A stretch of DNA of 64,000 nucleotides. It comes from Candidatus Sulfuritelmatomonas gaucii (lineage in GTDB: Bacteria > Acidobacteriota > Terriglobia > Terriglobales > Acidobacteriaceae). Under the pieces are notes generated by a model, which saw only the letters and a list, made by a program, of their open reading frames with translations, did not search any database and was not told the origin of the DNA. The DNA lies in the NCBI GenBank assembly GCA_900290245.1, contig OKRB01000080.1, positions 1-64,000 on the forward strand. Reading direction: 5' to 3'. Below, one piece after another: positions 18,483 to 27,707 of this stretch (positions are counted from its first letter, which is position 1; each line of letters starts with the position of its first letter). The position numbers and the translations under genes are program-made.

Positions 18483-19298
18483 CTAATGGATCCAGCGCAG
18501 GCCCGCGGGACGATTTGGCGGAACCGGCAGAACAATGAAGCCTTCCCGCCAGTGACCCTCTTCGCGCTGCGGCGGATTGCCAACCATACGAAATCCAGCG
18601 TGATCGTGCTCTTCGAGCGCGAGACCCGCCAGGCCTCCGACGATTGCCTGCAACTGATCGTGGTTGGGCGGGCGATTCGTGGTGAAGGGAACCACAGAGC
18701 GCAGCGCCGCATAGGCCTCGGCTAGATCGCTCACTCTTGCGCGACGCTTGGCAGGCAGCGGCTTCAATCCGAGCGACCGCCAGGCCGCGTGGGGATAGCT
18801 TTCAACCAGCACGCGCTGCGACTGCAAGTCGAGCCCTGCGGATTGGGCCGGTTGGCCTAACGTGTCGAGCCGCCGCCAGCCTCGCCGGCAGAGCGCGTCG
18901 TACAGGTCCACACAAAACTCGGCAAACGTGCGGTAGGTGAATGGCTTCACCATACCTGGCAAGCCGGTTTTCGCGGCGGTGTTCAATTGCCGCTCGCAAC
19001 TGCGTGCGTGCTCGAGACCGCTGGCACGGGATTTCCACGCCTGCGGGCCATCCAGCATGAGAATGCGAATGTCGCGAACAGCGCATAGGTGATTGAGCCG
19101 GCCGGCGAGATTCTCGGGATCGATGGGGCCGCGATCGGCCTCCGGATCAACGCCTGGTGGCCCGAAAACAACGATCTCGCAGGCGACCACGGCGGGCAGC
19201 TCTCGAGAACCTGGCGATTCAGGCAGCGCGCGATCGAGGACGACGATGCCCAGGTCGGACCATCGGCGGCAGGCGAGATCGACAGAGAGGACGGCCAT
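18483..19298 (-). CDS. DUF429 family protein
   Basis: About 271 residues from ATG 19298; a further 30 codons are open upstream but look non-coding and lack a domain. The opening MAVLSVDLACRRWSDLGIVV is the first strand of an RNase-H-like fold with its acidic residue. Later come LMLDGPQAWK, a Ser/Arg-rich stretch near GLEHARSCERQLNTA, VESYPHAAWRSLG and AEAYAALR, in the order seen in DUF429 proteins. The family is predicted to be nuclease-like but no reaction is established. The C-terminus (HWREGFIVLPVPP) is also typical. It is convergent with the outer-membrane protein gene (30 bp gap) and divergent from the GH35-like gene. No Shine-Dalgarno site is visible, so the exact start is uncertain. 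Confidence 0.75.
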   Translation of the reverse strand: MAVLSVDLACRRWSDLGIVVLDRALPESPGSRELPAVVACEIVVFGPPGVDPEADRGPIDPENLAGRLNHLCAVRDIRILMLDGPQAWKSRASGLEHARSCERQLNTAAKTGLPGMVKPFTYRTFAEFCVDLYDALCRRGWRRLDTLGQPAQSAGLDLQSQRVLVESYPHAAWRSLGLKPLPAKRRARVSDLAEAYAALRSVVPFTTNRPPNHDQLQAIVGGLAGLALEEHDHAGFRMVGNPPQREEGHWREGFIVLPVPPNRPAGLRWIH

Positions 19299-19544
19299 GG
19301 GCTTGAGGTTACGGCTGATTTGGCCTTGAGGCAATCGTTGCGGGCGGCTGGGTGGATCTGTGAGTCCGGTTTCGGGGCTGCTCGCCAAAATGGGACGCCG
19401 TGGTCCGCCGGAAACAAAGGGTTCTCATCATTTCTCCAGGCAGTTGATGCACGGCAGCAAACTCGCGCAGCATCAAACGGATCCATGATCACTCACCATG
19501 TAGGACGCTCCCGCGTGGAGGCGCGTGGTACACTGCCTGCCGTT

Positions 19545-21155
19545 ATGAGGATTTTCATTTCACTCTCTATCTGCTGGCTGCTCTGCCTCAGTGCTGGAGC
19601 GGTTCTGTCTGAAGCCCAGGAGACCGGCACGCCGCATCTTGAAAAGCGCGGCGCGGCCACGCAGCTCATCGTTGACGGAAAGCCGTTCGTGATGCTTTCG
19701 GGCGAGCTGCATAACTCTTCCTCGTCGAATCTCGAGTACATGAAGCCGATCTGGCCCAAGCTGGTTGCGACGGGGCTCAACTCCGTGGTCACACCGCTGA
19801 GCTGGGAGCTGGTCGAGCCCGCCGAAGGCAAATACGACTTCACTCTCGTCGACGGTCTCATCGACCAGGCGCGGCAGGCGCATGAGCGCATCGTGTTTTT
19901 GTGGCTGGCGTCATGGAAGAACGGCATGTCGAGCTACGCGCCGGTTTGGGTGAAGGAAGATTCGCATCGATTCACGCGCGTTGTCGAGCGCGGGAACGAG
20001 GTGGAGATTCTGAGCCCGTTGTGCCTGGCCACGCGGGAGGCCGATGCGCGGGCATTCGCGGCGCTGATGCGCCACATCAAGGAAGTGGACGGGAGCCAGC
20101 ACACCGTGTTGATGATGCAGGTGGAGAACGAGGTCGGCGTGCTGGGTGACTCGCGCGACCGGTCAGATGCCGCCAACAAGGCGTTCGAGGGGCAGGTGCC
20201 GGCAGAGTTGACTGCGTATCTCAAGGCGCATCGTGAGGATCTGCATCCGGATCTGCGAGAGCTGTGGGAAGCGAATGGCGCGAAGTCCGCGGGGACCTGG
20301 ACGGAGGTATTCGGCGAAGGCGAGAGGGCCGACGAGATCTTCATGGCATGGCAGTACGCGAGCTACATCCAGGCCGTGGCGCGCGGCGGAAAGAAGGAGT
20401 ACGACATTCCGATGTATGTGAACACGTGGCTGGGCTCTGACAATACGCCTCCCGGCGGCTATCCCAGCGGAGGATCGCAGCCGCGCGTGGTGGATGTGTG
20501 GAAGGCAGCGGGACCGGGACTCGATTTCTATTCGCCCGATTTGTATGCGGCGAATTTTGAGGAGTGGTGCCAGCGATACCACCGCGACGGTAATCCGCTG
20601 TATATGCCGGAGACGCGCGGCAACGCGGCGGGCGCGGCAAACGTATTTTATGCGCTGGGCGAGGATGCGGGGCTTGGCTTTTCGCCGTTCGGAATTGAAT
20701 CGGAGGCGAGCGAGACCGATCCGCTGGGCGAGAGCTACAAGTCAATCGCCGCGGTGGCGCCGCAGCTGCTTGAGCATCAGGCCGCAGGCGACGTGCATGG
20801 ATTCCTGCTTGACCACGACCGGCGGTCCGTCGACTTCACAATGAACGGCTACACGCTGCACGTGAGTCTCGACAGCATCTTCGGCAACACGTCGGAAGGC
20901 GGGTTCGGAATGATCATGGCCGATGGAAAAGGTGCGTTCCTCGGCGTGGGCAAGGGATTCCGCGTTTCCTTCACGCCCTACCCTGAGAGCGGATCGCGGG
21001 CCGGCATCGGCGCGGTGACGGAGGGGAAGTTCGAAGACGGAAGTTGGGTGGCGGGACGGCGGCTCAACGGCGACGAGAACGACCAGGGCCAAGCCTGGCG
21101 GTTCGATTCACGCGCCGTGCACACCGAAAAGATTTCGCTGTACCGGTTTGAATAG
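19545..21155 (+). CDS. Secreted GH35-like beta-galactosidase with DUF5597 C-terminus
   Basis: About 536 residues from ATG 19545; the frame is open farther upstream through the DUF429 promoter, but the signal peptide MRIFISLSICWLLCLSAGAV begins here. The GH35-type barrel shows FVMLSGELHNSSSSN, GLNSVVTPLSWELVEP, the acid/base motif MMQVENEVG, and a likely nucleophile in LYMPETRG. The C-terminal third (GMIMADGKGAFLGVGKGFRV) matches the DUF5597 beta domain found in this subgroup. Members act on beta-galactosides or related glycans after export. A TACACT box lies shortly before the start. The next gene, a DUF5060 glycosidase, follows after 52 bp on the same strand, so the pair probably forms an operon. 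Confidence 0.86.
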   Translation: MRIFISLSICWLLCLSAGAVLSEAQETGTPHLEKRGAATQLIVDGKPFVMLSGELHNSSSSNLEYMKPIWPKLVATGLNSVVTPLSWELVEPAEGKYDFTLVDGLIDQARQAHERIVFLWLASWKNGMSSYAPVWVKEDSHRFTRVVERGNEVEILSPLCLATREADARAFAALMRHIKEVDGSQHTVLMMQVENEVGVLGDSRDRSDAANKAFEGQVPAELTAYLKAHREDLHPDLRELWEANGAKSAGTWTEVFGEGERADEIFMAWQYASYIQAVARGGKKEYDIPMYVNTWLGSDNTPPGGYPSGGSQPRVVDVWKAAGPGLDFYSPDLYAANFEEWCQRYHRDGNPLYMPETRGNAAGAANVFYALGEDAGLGFSPFGIESEASETDPLGESYKSIAAVAPQLLEHQAAGDVHGFLLDHDRRSVDFTMNGYTLHVSLDSIFGNTSEGGFGMIMADGKGAFLGVGKGFRVSFTPYPESGSRAGIGAVTEGKFEDGSWVAGRRLNGDENDQGQAWRFDSRAVHTEKISLYRFE

Positions 21156-21207
21156 CGCGAATCGCTGATGCTGCGATGTCAGGCGGGCATTCGGGGAATG
21201 AGAGCGG

Positions 21208-22779
21208 ATGGATAGGCGAAAGTTGATCAAGCTGGGAGCTGGAGCCGCAGTGGCCGGCTTTGTCCCGAAAGCAGTGCCGTCAGGCGCCGAGGCGCACAGT
21301 TCGGCGGTGGAGCAATGGGGCCTCTTCGAGGCGGTGGCGCACGGGCCGGCTGATGGTAATCCGTTTGTGGAAGTGCAGTTTGGCGCTCGCTTCACATTGG
21401 GGCACAGAACGGTGGAAGTGGCCGGGTTTTACGACGGCGATGGGATATACAAGGCGCGGTTTTCGCCCGATTCTCCTGGGCGCTGGAGCTACGAAACCAC
21501 GAGTAACGTGAAGGATCTGGCAGGCCAGACGGGAGCATTTGAGTGTGTGACGCCGGCCGAAGGAAATCGCGGACCGGTTGAAACCGCGCACCAGTTTCAC
21601 TTTCAATATGCCGACGGGACGCCGTATTTTCCGTTTGGAACCACGTGCTACTCCTACGGATTTATTGGAGAGCCTTATGCCGCCGAGGCGCTGAAAAACC
21701 TGAAGGGGGCGGGCTTCAACAAGGTTCGGATGTGCCTGCTGCCGAAGCCGCTTGGAAAACTGCAGCCGGTGGCCATGCCGTTTGAGCGGGTGGGAGGAGC
21801 GCCTCCGCAAAGCCCGCAGGGCAGCATGGCGAACCCGAATTACAACGAAAGCAAGGAGCAGTTTGATCTGTCGCGATTGAACCCCGCATACTTCCAGCAC
21901 GTGGAGCAGAAGATTCAGGATTTGCTTGCCGCGGGGATTGAGGCGGACGTGATCCTGTTTCATCCCTACGATTCGTGGGGATTCAAAGCCATGGGCCAGG
22001 AGGCTGACGACCGCTATTTGCATTATGCCGTGGCGCGGCTCGCAGCATACCGCAATGTGTGGTGGTCGATCGCCAACGAATATGACCTGGTGCGATCGAA
22101 GTCGATGGCGGACTGGGACAGATTCTTCCGCATTGTCGTGGAGAGCGATCCGTGCAGCAGGCTAAGGTCGATTCACTATAGCCGCGTGATGTACGACTAC
22201 TCGCGTCCCTGGTGCACGCATGCGAGCTTGCAGACCTACGACTTTGAGAAGTCGGCGGAGCGGCTGGCGGCATGGAACAAGCCGATCATCTATGACGAGA
22301 TACAGTACGAGGGAAATATCTCGCGGCGCTGGGGGAATCTGTCGCCGGAAGAGATGACGCACCGCTTCTGGCGGGCAATCATCTACGGGGTGTACTCGAC
22401 GCACGGCGAAACGTATATGACAACGGATGGGAGCCCGGTGTGGTCTGATGCGGGAGAGCTGCATGGCACAAGCCCCGCGCGCATCACGTTCCTGCGCAAG
22501 TTGCTGGAGAGCGCAGGTACAACGGGGCTGATGGCAGCTGAGAATCCGTACTACTTGAACGCCGGCAATCCGGGCGGGCCCATTCTTTACTACTTCGACT
22601 ATCACTGCGTGGGAGAATACGAATTTCCTCTGCCGGAGAATTTGAAGTTCACAGCGACGATGATCGATCCGTGGGCGATGACGAAGAGCGCGCTGCCGGG
22701 CACATTCAGCGGCAAGAGCAAGATTACGCTCACGGGCAAGCCGTTTATGGCCGTGCTGTTTGAAAAAGCCGGTTCGTAG
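21208..22779 (+). CDS. DUF5060/DUF5605 glycosidase with Tat-like signal
   Basis: 523 residues. MDRRKLIKLGAGAAVAGF is a twin-arginine-like leader. Residues about 35-105 form the DUF5060 beta-sandwich (VEVAGFYDGDGIYKARFSPD, GRWSYETTSN). A TIM-barrel domain follows: YFPFGTTCYSYGF, AGFNKVRMCLLPKP, VDVILFHPYDSWGF-type strand, VWWSIANEYDL with a candidate acid/base Glu, and KPIIYDEIQYEG with a candidate nucleophile. The C-terminal domain (from about 440) matches DUF5605. Enzymes of this layout are GH5-clan-like exo-glycosidases of plant polysaccharides; the substrate is unknown. It lies downstream of the GH35-like gene and converges on the BNR fusion gene with 63 bp between stops. Confidence 0.84.
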   Translation: MDRRKLIKLGAGAAVAGFVPKAVPSGAEAHSSAVEQWGLFEAVAHGPADGNPFVEVQFGARFTLGHRTVEVAGFYDGDGIYKARFSPDSPGRWSYETTSNVKDLAGQTGAFECVTPAEGNRGPVETAHQFHFQYADGTPYFPFGTTCYSYGFIGEPYAAEALKNLKGAGFNKVRMCLLPKPLGKLQPVAMPFERVGGAPPQSPQGSMANPNYNESKEQFDLSRLNPAYFQHVEQKIQDLLAAGIEADVILFHPYDSWGFKAMGQEADDRYLHYAVARLAAYRNVWWSIANEYDLVRSKSMADWDRFFRIVVESDPCSRLRSIHYSRVMYDYSRPWCTHASLQTYDFEKSAERLAAWNKPIIYDEIQYEGNISRRWGNLSPEEMTHRFWRAIIYGVYSTHGETYMTTDGSPVWSDAGELHGTSPARITFLRKLLESAGTTGLMAAENPYYLNAGNPGGPILYYFDYHCVGEYEFPLPENLKFTATMIDPWAMTKSALPGTFSGKSKITLTGKPFMAVLFEKAGS

Positions 22780-22842
22780 TGATGAGCCGCTGGCGGGCCT
22801 CGCTCGGGATGACGCACACAAATCTGTGAACCCGTTCGCGAA

Positions 22843-25110
22843 TCAATTTGTGTTCGCGAATTCGCAGTCAACCAGTGTTTTTCCGCGCCAATGGGATTCG
22901 GTTGTTTGCTTCCCGGCTTCGTCGAAGGTGCGCCAGGTCCATGTTCCGTCGGCGTTATAGGATTTGGCCCATTCTTTTTTTCCATTCGCACGATAGAAGA
23001 TTTCGTCGCCAACCCTCTTGCCAAGGTGGAAGTTTGCCGTCCACTGCGTGCCGCCATCTTCAAAGTAGAAAGTTTGCGGACCCTCGAGAAGAATCTCGCC
23101 GTCGTTGGCGCGCGTAGTGCCCCATTCCGCTTTCAGCTTTCCGTGGGGCCATTTTTCGGTGTGTTTTGTCACCGTCCCGATAGAATCGGGCTCCGGCGTT
23201 GTGGTGTTGTCATCAGCAAGCACCCACGCCTCATTCAGTACGATCTCGTAGTTGACCGTATTCTTCGAGGTCACTATGTGGATCAGCCCGTTTGGCCCCT
23301 GCGTCGCGGTCACGTAGCCCACCGTGAGAATGTCAGCGGGCAGGCGCTTCATCTTCCAGTTCTTGCCATCGTCGTTTGAGAGTGCGACAAACGCGCCATC
23401 TTTGTGAATGTGCTTTTCGTGGTTCGGATTGTGATCGGCAACGAAGAAGAGCCGGCCGGAGGCAAGCCGAATCACGCTCGGGCGCTCGCCGCTGATCAGT
23501 TCGTCAAATGGAGTCACCGTGACGCGCCAGGTTTTGCCGCCGTCGGAACTGATGGAGAGCGGCATGTGGCCGTCGATTTCAGAGTTCTTACCGCCAAAGC
23601 CGAGAATGTCACCATTCTTCGCGATGACGATGGTGGTGTGCCGGCCGCCGGTACGCCCGCCTGTGTCGTACCAGGTCTTGCCGTTGTCGCGCGTGGCCCA
23701 CACTGCCGATGCTGCAGGCAGGCCTCCGGCGCCGTGCCCCGTCGAATCGGTCGGGATGTAGATGGTTCCATCCTTGGCGCGCACGATCGAGTTGATGGGC
23801 TGCGATACGTAAGGTCCGATGGGAGCAGGGAAGTAGGGGAACTGAATCGGCGCCCACGTTGCGCCGTTGTCATCGGAGGTGGTGAAGGCGAATGGCGGCG
23901 CGCCGATGAGACGGGGGAAGCCGAAGAAGAGCCAGAGACGGCCGCGATCGTTCCAGAAGACCGGCGCGGCGCAGGCGGCGTCGGCAAGAGCCGGCCACGG
24001 CTCCGGCATGTCCCATGTTTCCGTGCCCACGCGGCGGCGCATCACCATCACGGTCTGGTCGGGATCGTCTTCCTTGTCGGGCGTGTTGTAGTAAGCGGCA
24101 ACGATATCGCCATTAGCCAGCACCTGAACCGCAGAGTTGTGATAGTTGATGCCGAGGCCGCGTGCAAGCCCCAGGCGCCAGCCAACGTCGGGCATGGATT
24201 TGCCGTTGAGATTGGGAAACAGTTCGTGCGTGCGGTAAAACGGCTTTGTGGGATCGGGCCCTTCGCTCACGTCGATGGGCGTCTGCTTGACGCCTGTCCA
24301 GAAGAAGTACTGCTCAGCGGGCGACGGGTGCGGCTCGAGGCTGGGCGCCTGCACCACGCGGAATCCGATATTGCCTTGCTTCGATGCGAAACTGGGCGCC
24401 ATGGTGACGCGATTCGCCGAGCGCATGAAATAAGGCGCCGTGGCGGGGTAGTCCTCGCCGGGTTTGGATTTTCGGAAATCGAGGCCGCCGCCGCGGACGA
24501 CACGGAAGGTTCCGTGCTCAGGGCCGGTAGGATCGGTTTGCCCGGCCGAGGGATATGGCGCATACCAATCGGCGACCCACTCCGGCGTACCTTCGCTCAT
24601 GATCACGCCCCACGCATTGGCCTGGCCCGGCGCTGGTGGCGCGTCGCCAGTGAAGCATGGTGATTGCGTGCCAGCGCGCGCTGCGTATTCCCATTCCGCT
24701 TCGGTCGGCAGCCGGTAGGGCTTTCCGGTTTTCTTCGTGAGCCACGCGCAGAAGGCAACGGCCTGGTTGTAACTGATGCCCGCTGCATAGTCAGGGTAAG
24801 CGGCAACAGCTTTGTAGGACGGATCGAATTGCTGGAATTCCGCGACGGTGATGAGATGGTTGGCGATCTGAAAGTCGTGAGTTATTGTCACCTTGTGTGC
24901 CGGGTGCTCGTCCCAGTCGCCATGCGCGGGCCGGCTCGACATCACGCCGAAGCCGTTGGTGATGGCGGGCGAGAGCGTGACGTCATCGGCGCCCATGGTG
25001 AATGAACCGGCGGGAATGCGCGTCAGGGGGATTGCCGGCGCGGGCTGGGCGACGAGTGGCACAGCGAGGAAAATGGTCGCGATGATTGCAGTAAATTTCA
25101 GGGCACTCAC
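22843..25110 (-). CDS. Three-domain exported protein: FGE-like, BNR/sialidase, MORN-like repeats
   Basis: About 755 residues from GTG 25110, where AAGGA lies 9 nt upstream and a proper signal peptide begins (MSALKFTAIIATIFLAVPLVAQ). The frame is open 21 codons farther, but that part is two palindromic repeats, not protein. Residues 30-260 form an FGE-sulfatase/SUMF1-like domain (IPAGSFTMGAD, YRLPTEAEWEYAARAG, FRVVRGGG, GNIGFRVVQ) lacking the catalytic cysteine pair of true formylglycine enzymes. Residues about 290-660 are a sialidase/BNR six-bladed propeller with Asp-box-like SDDNGATW, TRDNGKTW, SSDGGKTW and SNDDGKNW. The end has MORN_2-like repeats (DGGTQWTANFHLGKRVGDEIF). It is the last gene of the minus-strand acid-sugar operon. 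Substrate unknown; true sialidase activity is not implied. Confidence 0.85.
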   Translation of the reverse strand: MSALKFTAIIATIFLAVPLVAQPAPAIPLTRIPAGSFTMGADDVTLSPAITNGFGVMSSRPAHGDWDEHPAHKVTITHDFQIANHLITVAEFQQFDPSYKAVAAYPDYAAGISYNQAVAFCAWLTKKTGKPYRLPTEAEWEYAARAGTQSPCFTGDAPPAPGQANAWGVIMSEGTPEWVADWYAPYPSAGQTDPTGPEHGTFRVVRGGGLDFRKSKPGEDYPATAPYFMRSANRVTMAPSFASKQGNIGFRVVQAPSLEPHPSPAEQYFFWTGVKQTPIDVSEGPDPTKPFYRTHELFPNLNGKSMPDVGWRLGLARGLGINYHNSAVQVLANGDIVAAYYNTPDKEDDPDQTVMVMRRRVGTETWDMPEPWPALADAACAAPVFWNDRGRLWLFFGFPRLIGAPPFAFTTSDDNGATWAPIQFPYFPAPIGPYVSQPINSIVRAKDGTIYIPTDSTGHGAGGLPAASAVWATRDNGKTWYDTGGRTGGRHTTIVIAKNGDILGFGGKNSEIDGHMPLSISSDGGKTWRVTVTPFDELISGERPSVIRLASGRLFFVADHNPNHEKHIHKDGAFVALSNDDGKNWKMKRLPADILTVGYVTATQGPNGLIHIVTSKNTVNYEIVLNEAWVLADDNTTTPEPDSIGTVTKHTEKWPHGKLKAEWGTTRANDGEILLEGPQTFYFEDGGTQWTANFHLGKRVGDEIFYRANGKKEWAKSYNADGTWTWRTFDEAGKQTTESHWRGKTLVDCEFANTN

Positions 25111-25127
25111 GCTGGAGAATCCTTCAG

Positions 25128-25139
25128 GGGCTGAAGCCC
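25128..25139. repeat. Small palindrome GGGCT-GA-AGCCC
   Basis: Five-base-pair stem with outer partial pairing (TTCAGGGGCTGAAGCCCTGA). Sits directly before the ribosome site of the BNR fusion gene and falsely extends its reading frame. Confidence 0.6.
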
Positions 25140-25161
25140 TGATCCTCTTGCGGTTTTTTTC

Positions 25162-25181
25162 GGCACGACTCAAGTCGTGCC
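25162..25181. repeat. Perfect 9-bp palindrome overlapping a stop codon
   Basis: GGCACGACT-CA-AGTCGTGCC. On the minus strand it supplies the last two codons and TGA of the upstream glycosidase gene (stop 25170-25172). Followed by A residues on that strand, so it is not a classical intrinsic terminator; more likely a REP-like element that may still stabilise the mRNA 3' end. Confidence 0.65.
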
Positions 25182-26873
25182 CTGATACAAAACTTTCTGA
25201 TTTGTCACAATCTCGATGCGCGTTGGCAAGTTCGTTTCAAGCGGTCCGAGGGTCGCGCGGCTTGCAATCTTTTTGCCATCGACAAAAATTGTGAGTCCGC
25301 GGCCGCGCTGGTAATGCTTACCGCTCTCATCGTAAACAATCGCCAGCAAATGGCCGTGATACGGCAAGCCGTCCAACGCAAAGTAACTCCAAACGCCGGC
25401 GGGCAATAGCGGATGGATGACGACCCTGTTGTCGGCGCGCGGTCGCAGGCCAATGAGTCCCGTAATCAGCGGATCGGCGAAGCCGGAGTGATTGTAATAG
25501 TTTCCGCGGCCGACCTGCTTGTGCTTGGCAAGCAGAATATCTTTCGCGATCCATTCGTCGGTGTCGGCGTCAAGATCCTCGTCAATCCAGTCGATCACGC
25601 GGCCGCTGGGTAATTTCAAGTGTTGCGACAAAACGTAATTTGAAAAGAGCTGGTAGTACTGCTTTGAGCCAATGTAGGGCTTCCACCCCAACGACGAAGA
25701 ACTGTCGTTGGGGACCCCGCGCTGCGCCGGGCCATTGAGCAATTCGGCGAGAGCAAGCAGTGTTTGCGTGGTTGCGTACGGCCACGCGGGGCCGTTCCAC
25801 GTGCATTGATCGTCAGAGGCGAAGCGGAAGCGCGGGCTGCGGCGTTCTGCGGTGGTTGGCCCGTACTTGCCGGCGAAGCCGTGGGCATCAAAGAGGTGTT
25901 TCCACGCAACGGCATGGTCCTCGGCCGGGCGGTAATACTCCCACGGAATATAGCCGATGAGCTCGCGCACACCGGCGAATTGCAAGTCGGTGCCGGGGTC
26001 CTTGAATCTCTTCTGTTTGCGGATGCCCGAGTCGGCAGAGGGTGATACGACCTCGTAGAACTGGTCTTTCGCGTTCCAAAGTCTGGTCTCGATCAGACGC
26101 TCCAGCGCGTCGGCCTTCGCTGCATATTCCTTTGCTGTTTCGGGCTCATTCGTCTCGCGCGCAAGATCTGCGATGGCGCACGCGTCGCCGACCAGGTAGC
26201 TGTTGAGCGTGGGCCGGTAGCCATCGCCGCTGATGGATTTCTCCATCGCGTCGCGCGTGTCAATCGACCAGAACAGACCAACGGAGGGATCGTACTGGGT
26301 TGCTTCCCAGGCTTTGTAGTTGGCGACCAATCCGTCCAGCATTGTGGTTCCGAGCTTCGCATCGCCGGTGGCCAGTGTCACCTCGTGCACGCTCGTCGCC
26401 AGCGCAAAGCTGTATTCACGCGGGCGGGCGTCAGGCGAGATCCAGAAGCGGGCGTAATCCTCGGCGATCTGCGGATCGCGCAGCCAGCGCGCTTCACCGA
26501 GATGGAATTGGGCAGCATCGGGCAACACTCCGTTGTTGGGAAGGTCGGGCCTGTGCAGCCACTCCGTGATCAGGTACCCGTGATCTGCGGTGTGCTCGAC
26601 ATGCTTTTCAAAGGAATACCAGCGGAAGTAATACATCTCTTCGAATTGCTTGTCAGACGAATCGAAAAAGGGGATGTTGGCTTCAATCCAGGGCCACTCC
26701 TCCGAAGATTGCTGACCCGTCGCCTTGAGCTCATCGGCGGCGAACTGAACGATGTAATGGTGGTAATCAGCCGGATGCAGAACGGTGACGGTAGGATTCG
26801 GCGGCTTGTCCTGTGCCGTCGCCACGAGGCGCCACAGCGCGAGAACCAGCGCGAGTTTGAGAAGAGATTTCAC
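25170..26873 (-). CDS. Exported MGH1/GH63-like alpha-glycosidase
   Basis: 567 residues from GTG 26873 with signal peptide MKSLLKLALVLALWRLVATA. The mature protein is an (alpha/alpha)6-barrel hydrolase of the mannosylglycerate-hydrolase/GH63-like type: YYFRWYSFEKHVEH, GYLITEW, SFALATSVHEV, YDPSVGLFWSIDTRDAMEKSISG, RPTLNSYLVGDACAIADLA, and CTWNGPAWPYATTQTLLAL, then HSGFADPLITGLIGLRP and a C-terminal beta domain. Such enzymes remove alpha-linked sugars from glycerate, lactate or oligosaccharide ends. The segment GVPNDSSSSLGWK is encoded by a perfect palindromic repeat (25686-25713), and the stop codon lies in another. It is 18 bp from the aldolase gene and upstream of the BNR fusion gene, so it belongs to the acid-sugar operon. 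Family is fairly sure, substrate not. Confidence 0.78.
   Translation of the reverse strand: MKSLLKLALVLALWRLVATAQDKPPNPTVTVLHPADYHHYIVQFAADELKATGQQSSEEWPWIEANIPFFDSSDKQFEEMYYFRWYSFEKHVEHTADHGYLITEWLHRPDLPNNGVLPDAAQFHLGEARWLRDPQIAEDYARFWISPDARPREYSFALATSVHEVTLATGDAKLGTTMLDGLVANYKAWEATQYDPSVGLFWSIDTRDAMEKSISGDGYRPTLNSYLVGDACAIADLARETNEPETAKEYAAKADALERLIETRLWNAKDQFYEVVSPSADSGIRKQKRFKDPGTDLQFAGVRELIGYIPWEYYRPAEDHAVAWKHLFDAHGFAGKYGPTTAERRSPRFRFASDDQCTWNGPAWPYATTQTLLALAELLNGPAQRGVPNDSSSSLGWKPYIGSKQYYQLFSNYVLSQHLKLPSGRVIDWIDEDLDADTDEWIAKDILLAKHKQVGRGNYYNHSGFADPLITGLIGLRPRADNRVVIHPLLPAGVWSYFALDGLPYHGHLLAIVYDESGKHYQRGRGLTIFVDGKKIASRATLGPLETNLPTRIEIVTNQKVLYQGTT
25686..25713. repeat. REP-like palindrome inside a coding sequence
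   Basis: CCCCAACGAC and GTCGTTGGGG form a perfect 10-bp stem with an 8-nt loop, flanked by CCA and ACCCC. It lies in frame inside the MGH1-like gene. The same layout (CCACC-stem-loop-stem-GGGGACCCC) occurs inside rhaD at 51604-51632. Confidence 0.75.
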
Positions 26874-26891
26874 GATCGCATAGAGCCTGAG

Positions 26892-27707
26892 TTACACGCG
26901 GGTTTCTTTCAAATCCCGGGCACTGTTCTTTGAGATATGCAGCAATGCCTTGCGGGCATTGCCCAACATATCGCTTGCTGCCTGCTTCAGGCAGGAGATG
27001 TCGTTGGCGCAGAAGAGCAAATCGATGCCGAGGCCAAGCCAGAAGCCGAATTCTTCAGGAGCGCAAGCTGTGGCAACACATTTGTCGTGAATGCGCGCTG
27101 CTTTCACAATTTTCGAGGCGGCTTGCTGAACTGAAGAATGCGAAGTCTGCCCGGGCACACCGAAACTGGCCGCCAGGTCCGCCGGCCCGATAAAGAGATC
27201 AACATCGGGAACAGCCGCAAGCTCTTCAACGCGATCCACCGCGGTGCTGGTTTCAATCTGTGCCATCAGGCAGAGGCCGGTGTTGAGTTTTTGCTGCTTG
27301 GCAACAACGTCTCCAGGGATGCCGTAGTTGATGGCGCGCGAAACAGAGAACATGCCGCGGCTGCCCTGCGGGGCGAAGCGCGCGTACTCGCGCAGGTCGT
27401 GCATCTGCGCAGCGGATTCGATCATGGGGACATCGAGAATGTCGGGCCCGCATTCGGCGCCCTTGAGTACGTTTTCACGCCGCACATCTGGAATGCGGAT
27501 CATGGTCAGCATGCCGGTGCCCGCGGCCATGCGGCAAAGATCGGCGGCTTCGGCAAAGGTAATGTGGCCGTGCTCCATCTCGATCCAGATGGCCTGGTAG
27601 CCGAGATGAGCGCAGATCTCAAGAAAAACGGGGTCATAGAAATAGGCTGCCGCCCCGAGGAGGGCTTTGCCGTCATTCGCATGGACGGCCTGTTGCAAAC
27701 GATTCAT
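26892..27707 (-). CDS. HpcH/HpaI family 2-oxo-acid aldolase
   Basis: 271 residues from ATG 27707, with AGGAG 7 nt upstream and the ATG overlapping the symporter stop (ATGA), so translation is coupled. The fold is the class II HpcH/HpaI barrel: YDPVFLEICAHLGYQAIWIEMEHG with the catalytic His/acid segment, GMLTMIRIPD, LKGAECGPDILDVPMIES, RGMFSVSRA, CLMAQIETSTAVDRVEE with metal-binding Glu, and DVDLFIGPADLAASFG with metal-binding Asp. These enzymes split 2-keto-3-deoxy acids to pyruvate and an aldehyde. In this operon it probably handles a product of acid-sugar dehydration or dehydrogenation, but the exact substrate is unclear; 2-keto-3-deoxy-rhamnonate or 4-hydroxy-2-oxo acids are typical for the family. 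Confidence 0.85.
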   Translation of the reverse strand: MNRLQQAVHANDGKALLGAAAYFYDPVFLEICAHLGYQAIWIEMEHGHITFAEAADLCRMAAGTGMLTMIRIPDVRRENVLKGAECGPDILDVPMIESAAQMHDLREYARFAPQGSRGMFSVSRAINYGIPGDVVAKQQKLNTGLCLMAQIETSTAVDRVEELAAVPDVDLFIGPADLAASFGVPGQTSHSSVQQAASKIVKAARIHDKCVATACAPEEFGFWLGLGIDLLFCANDISCLKQAASDMLGNARKALLHISKNSARDLKETRV

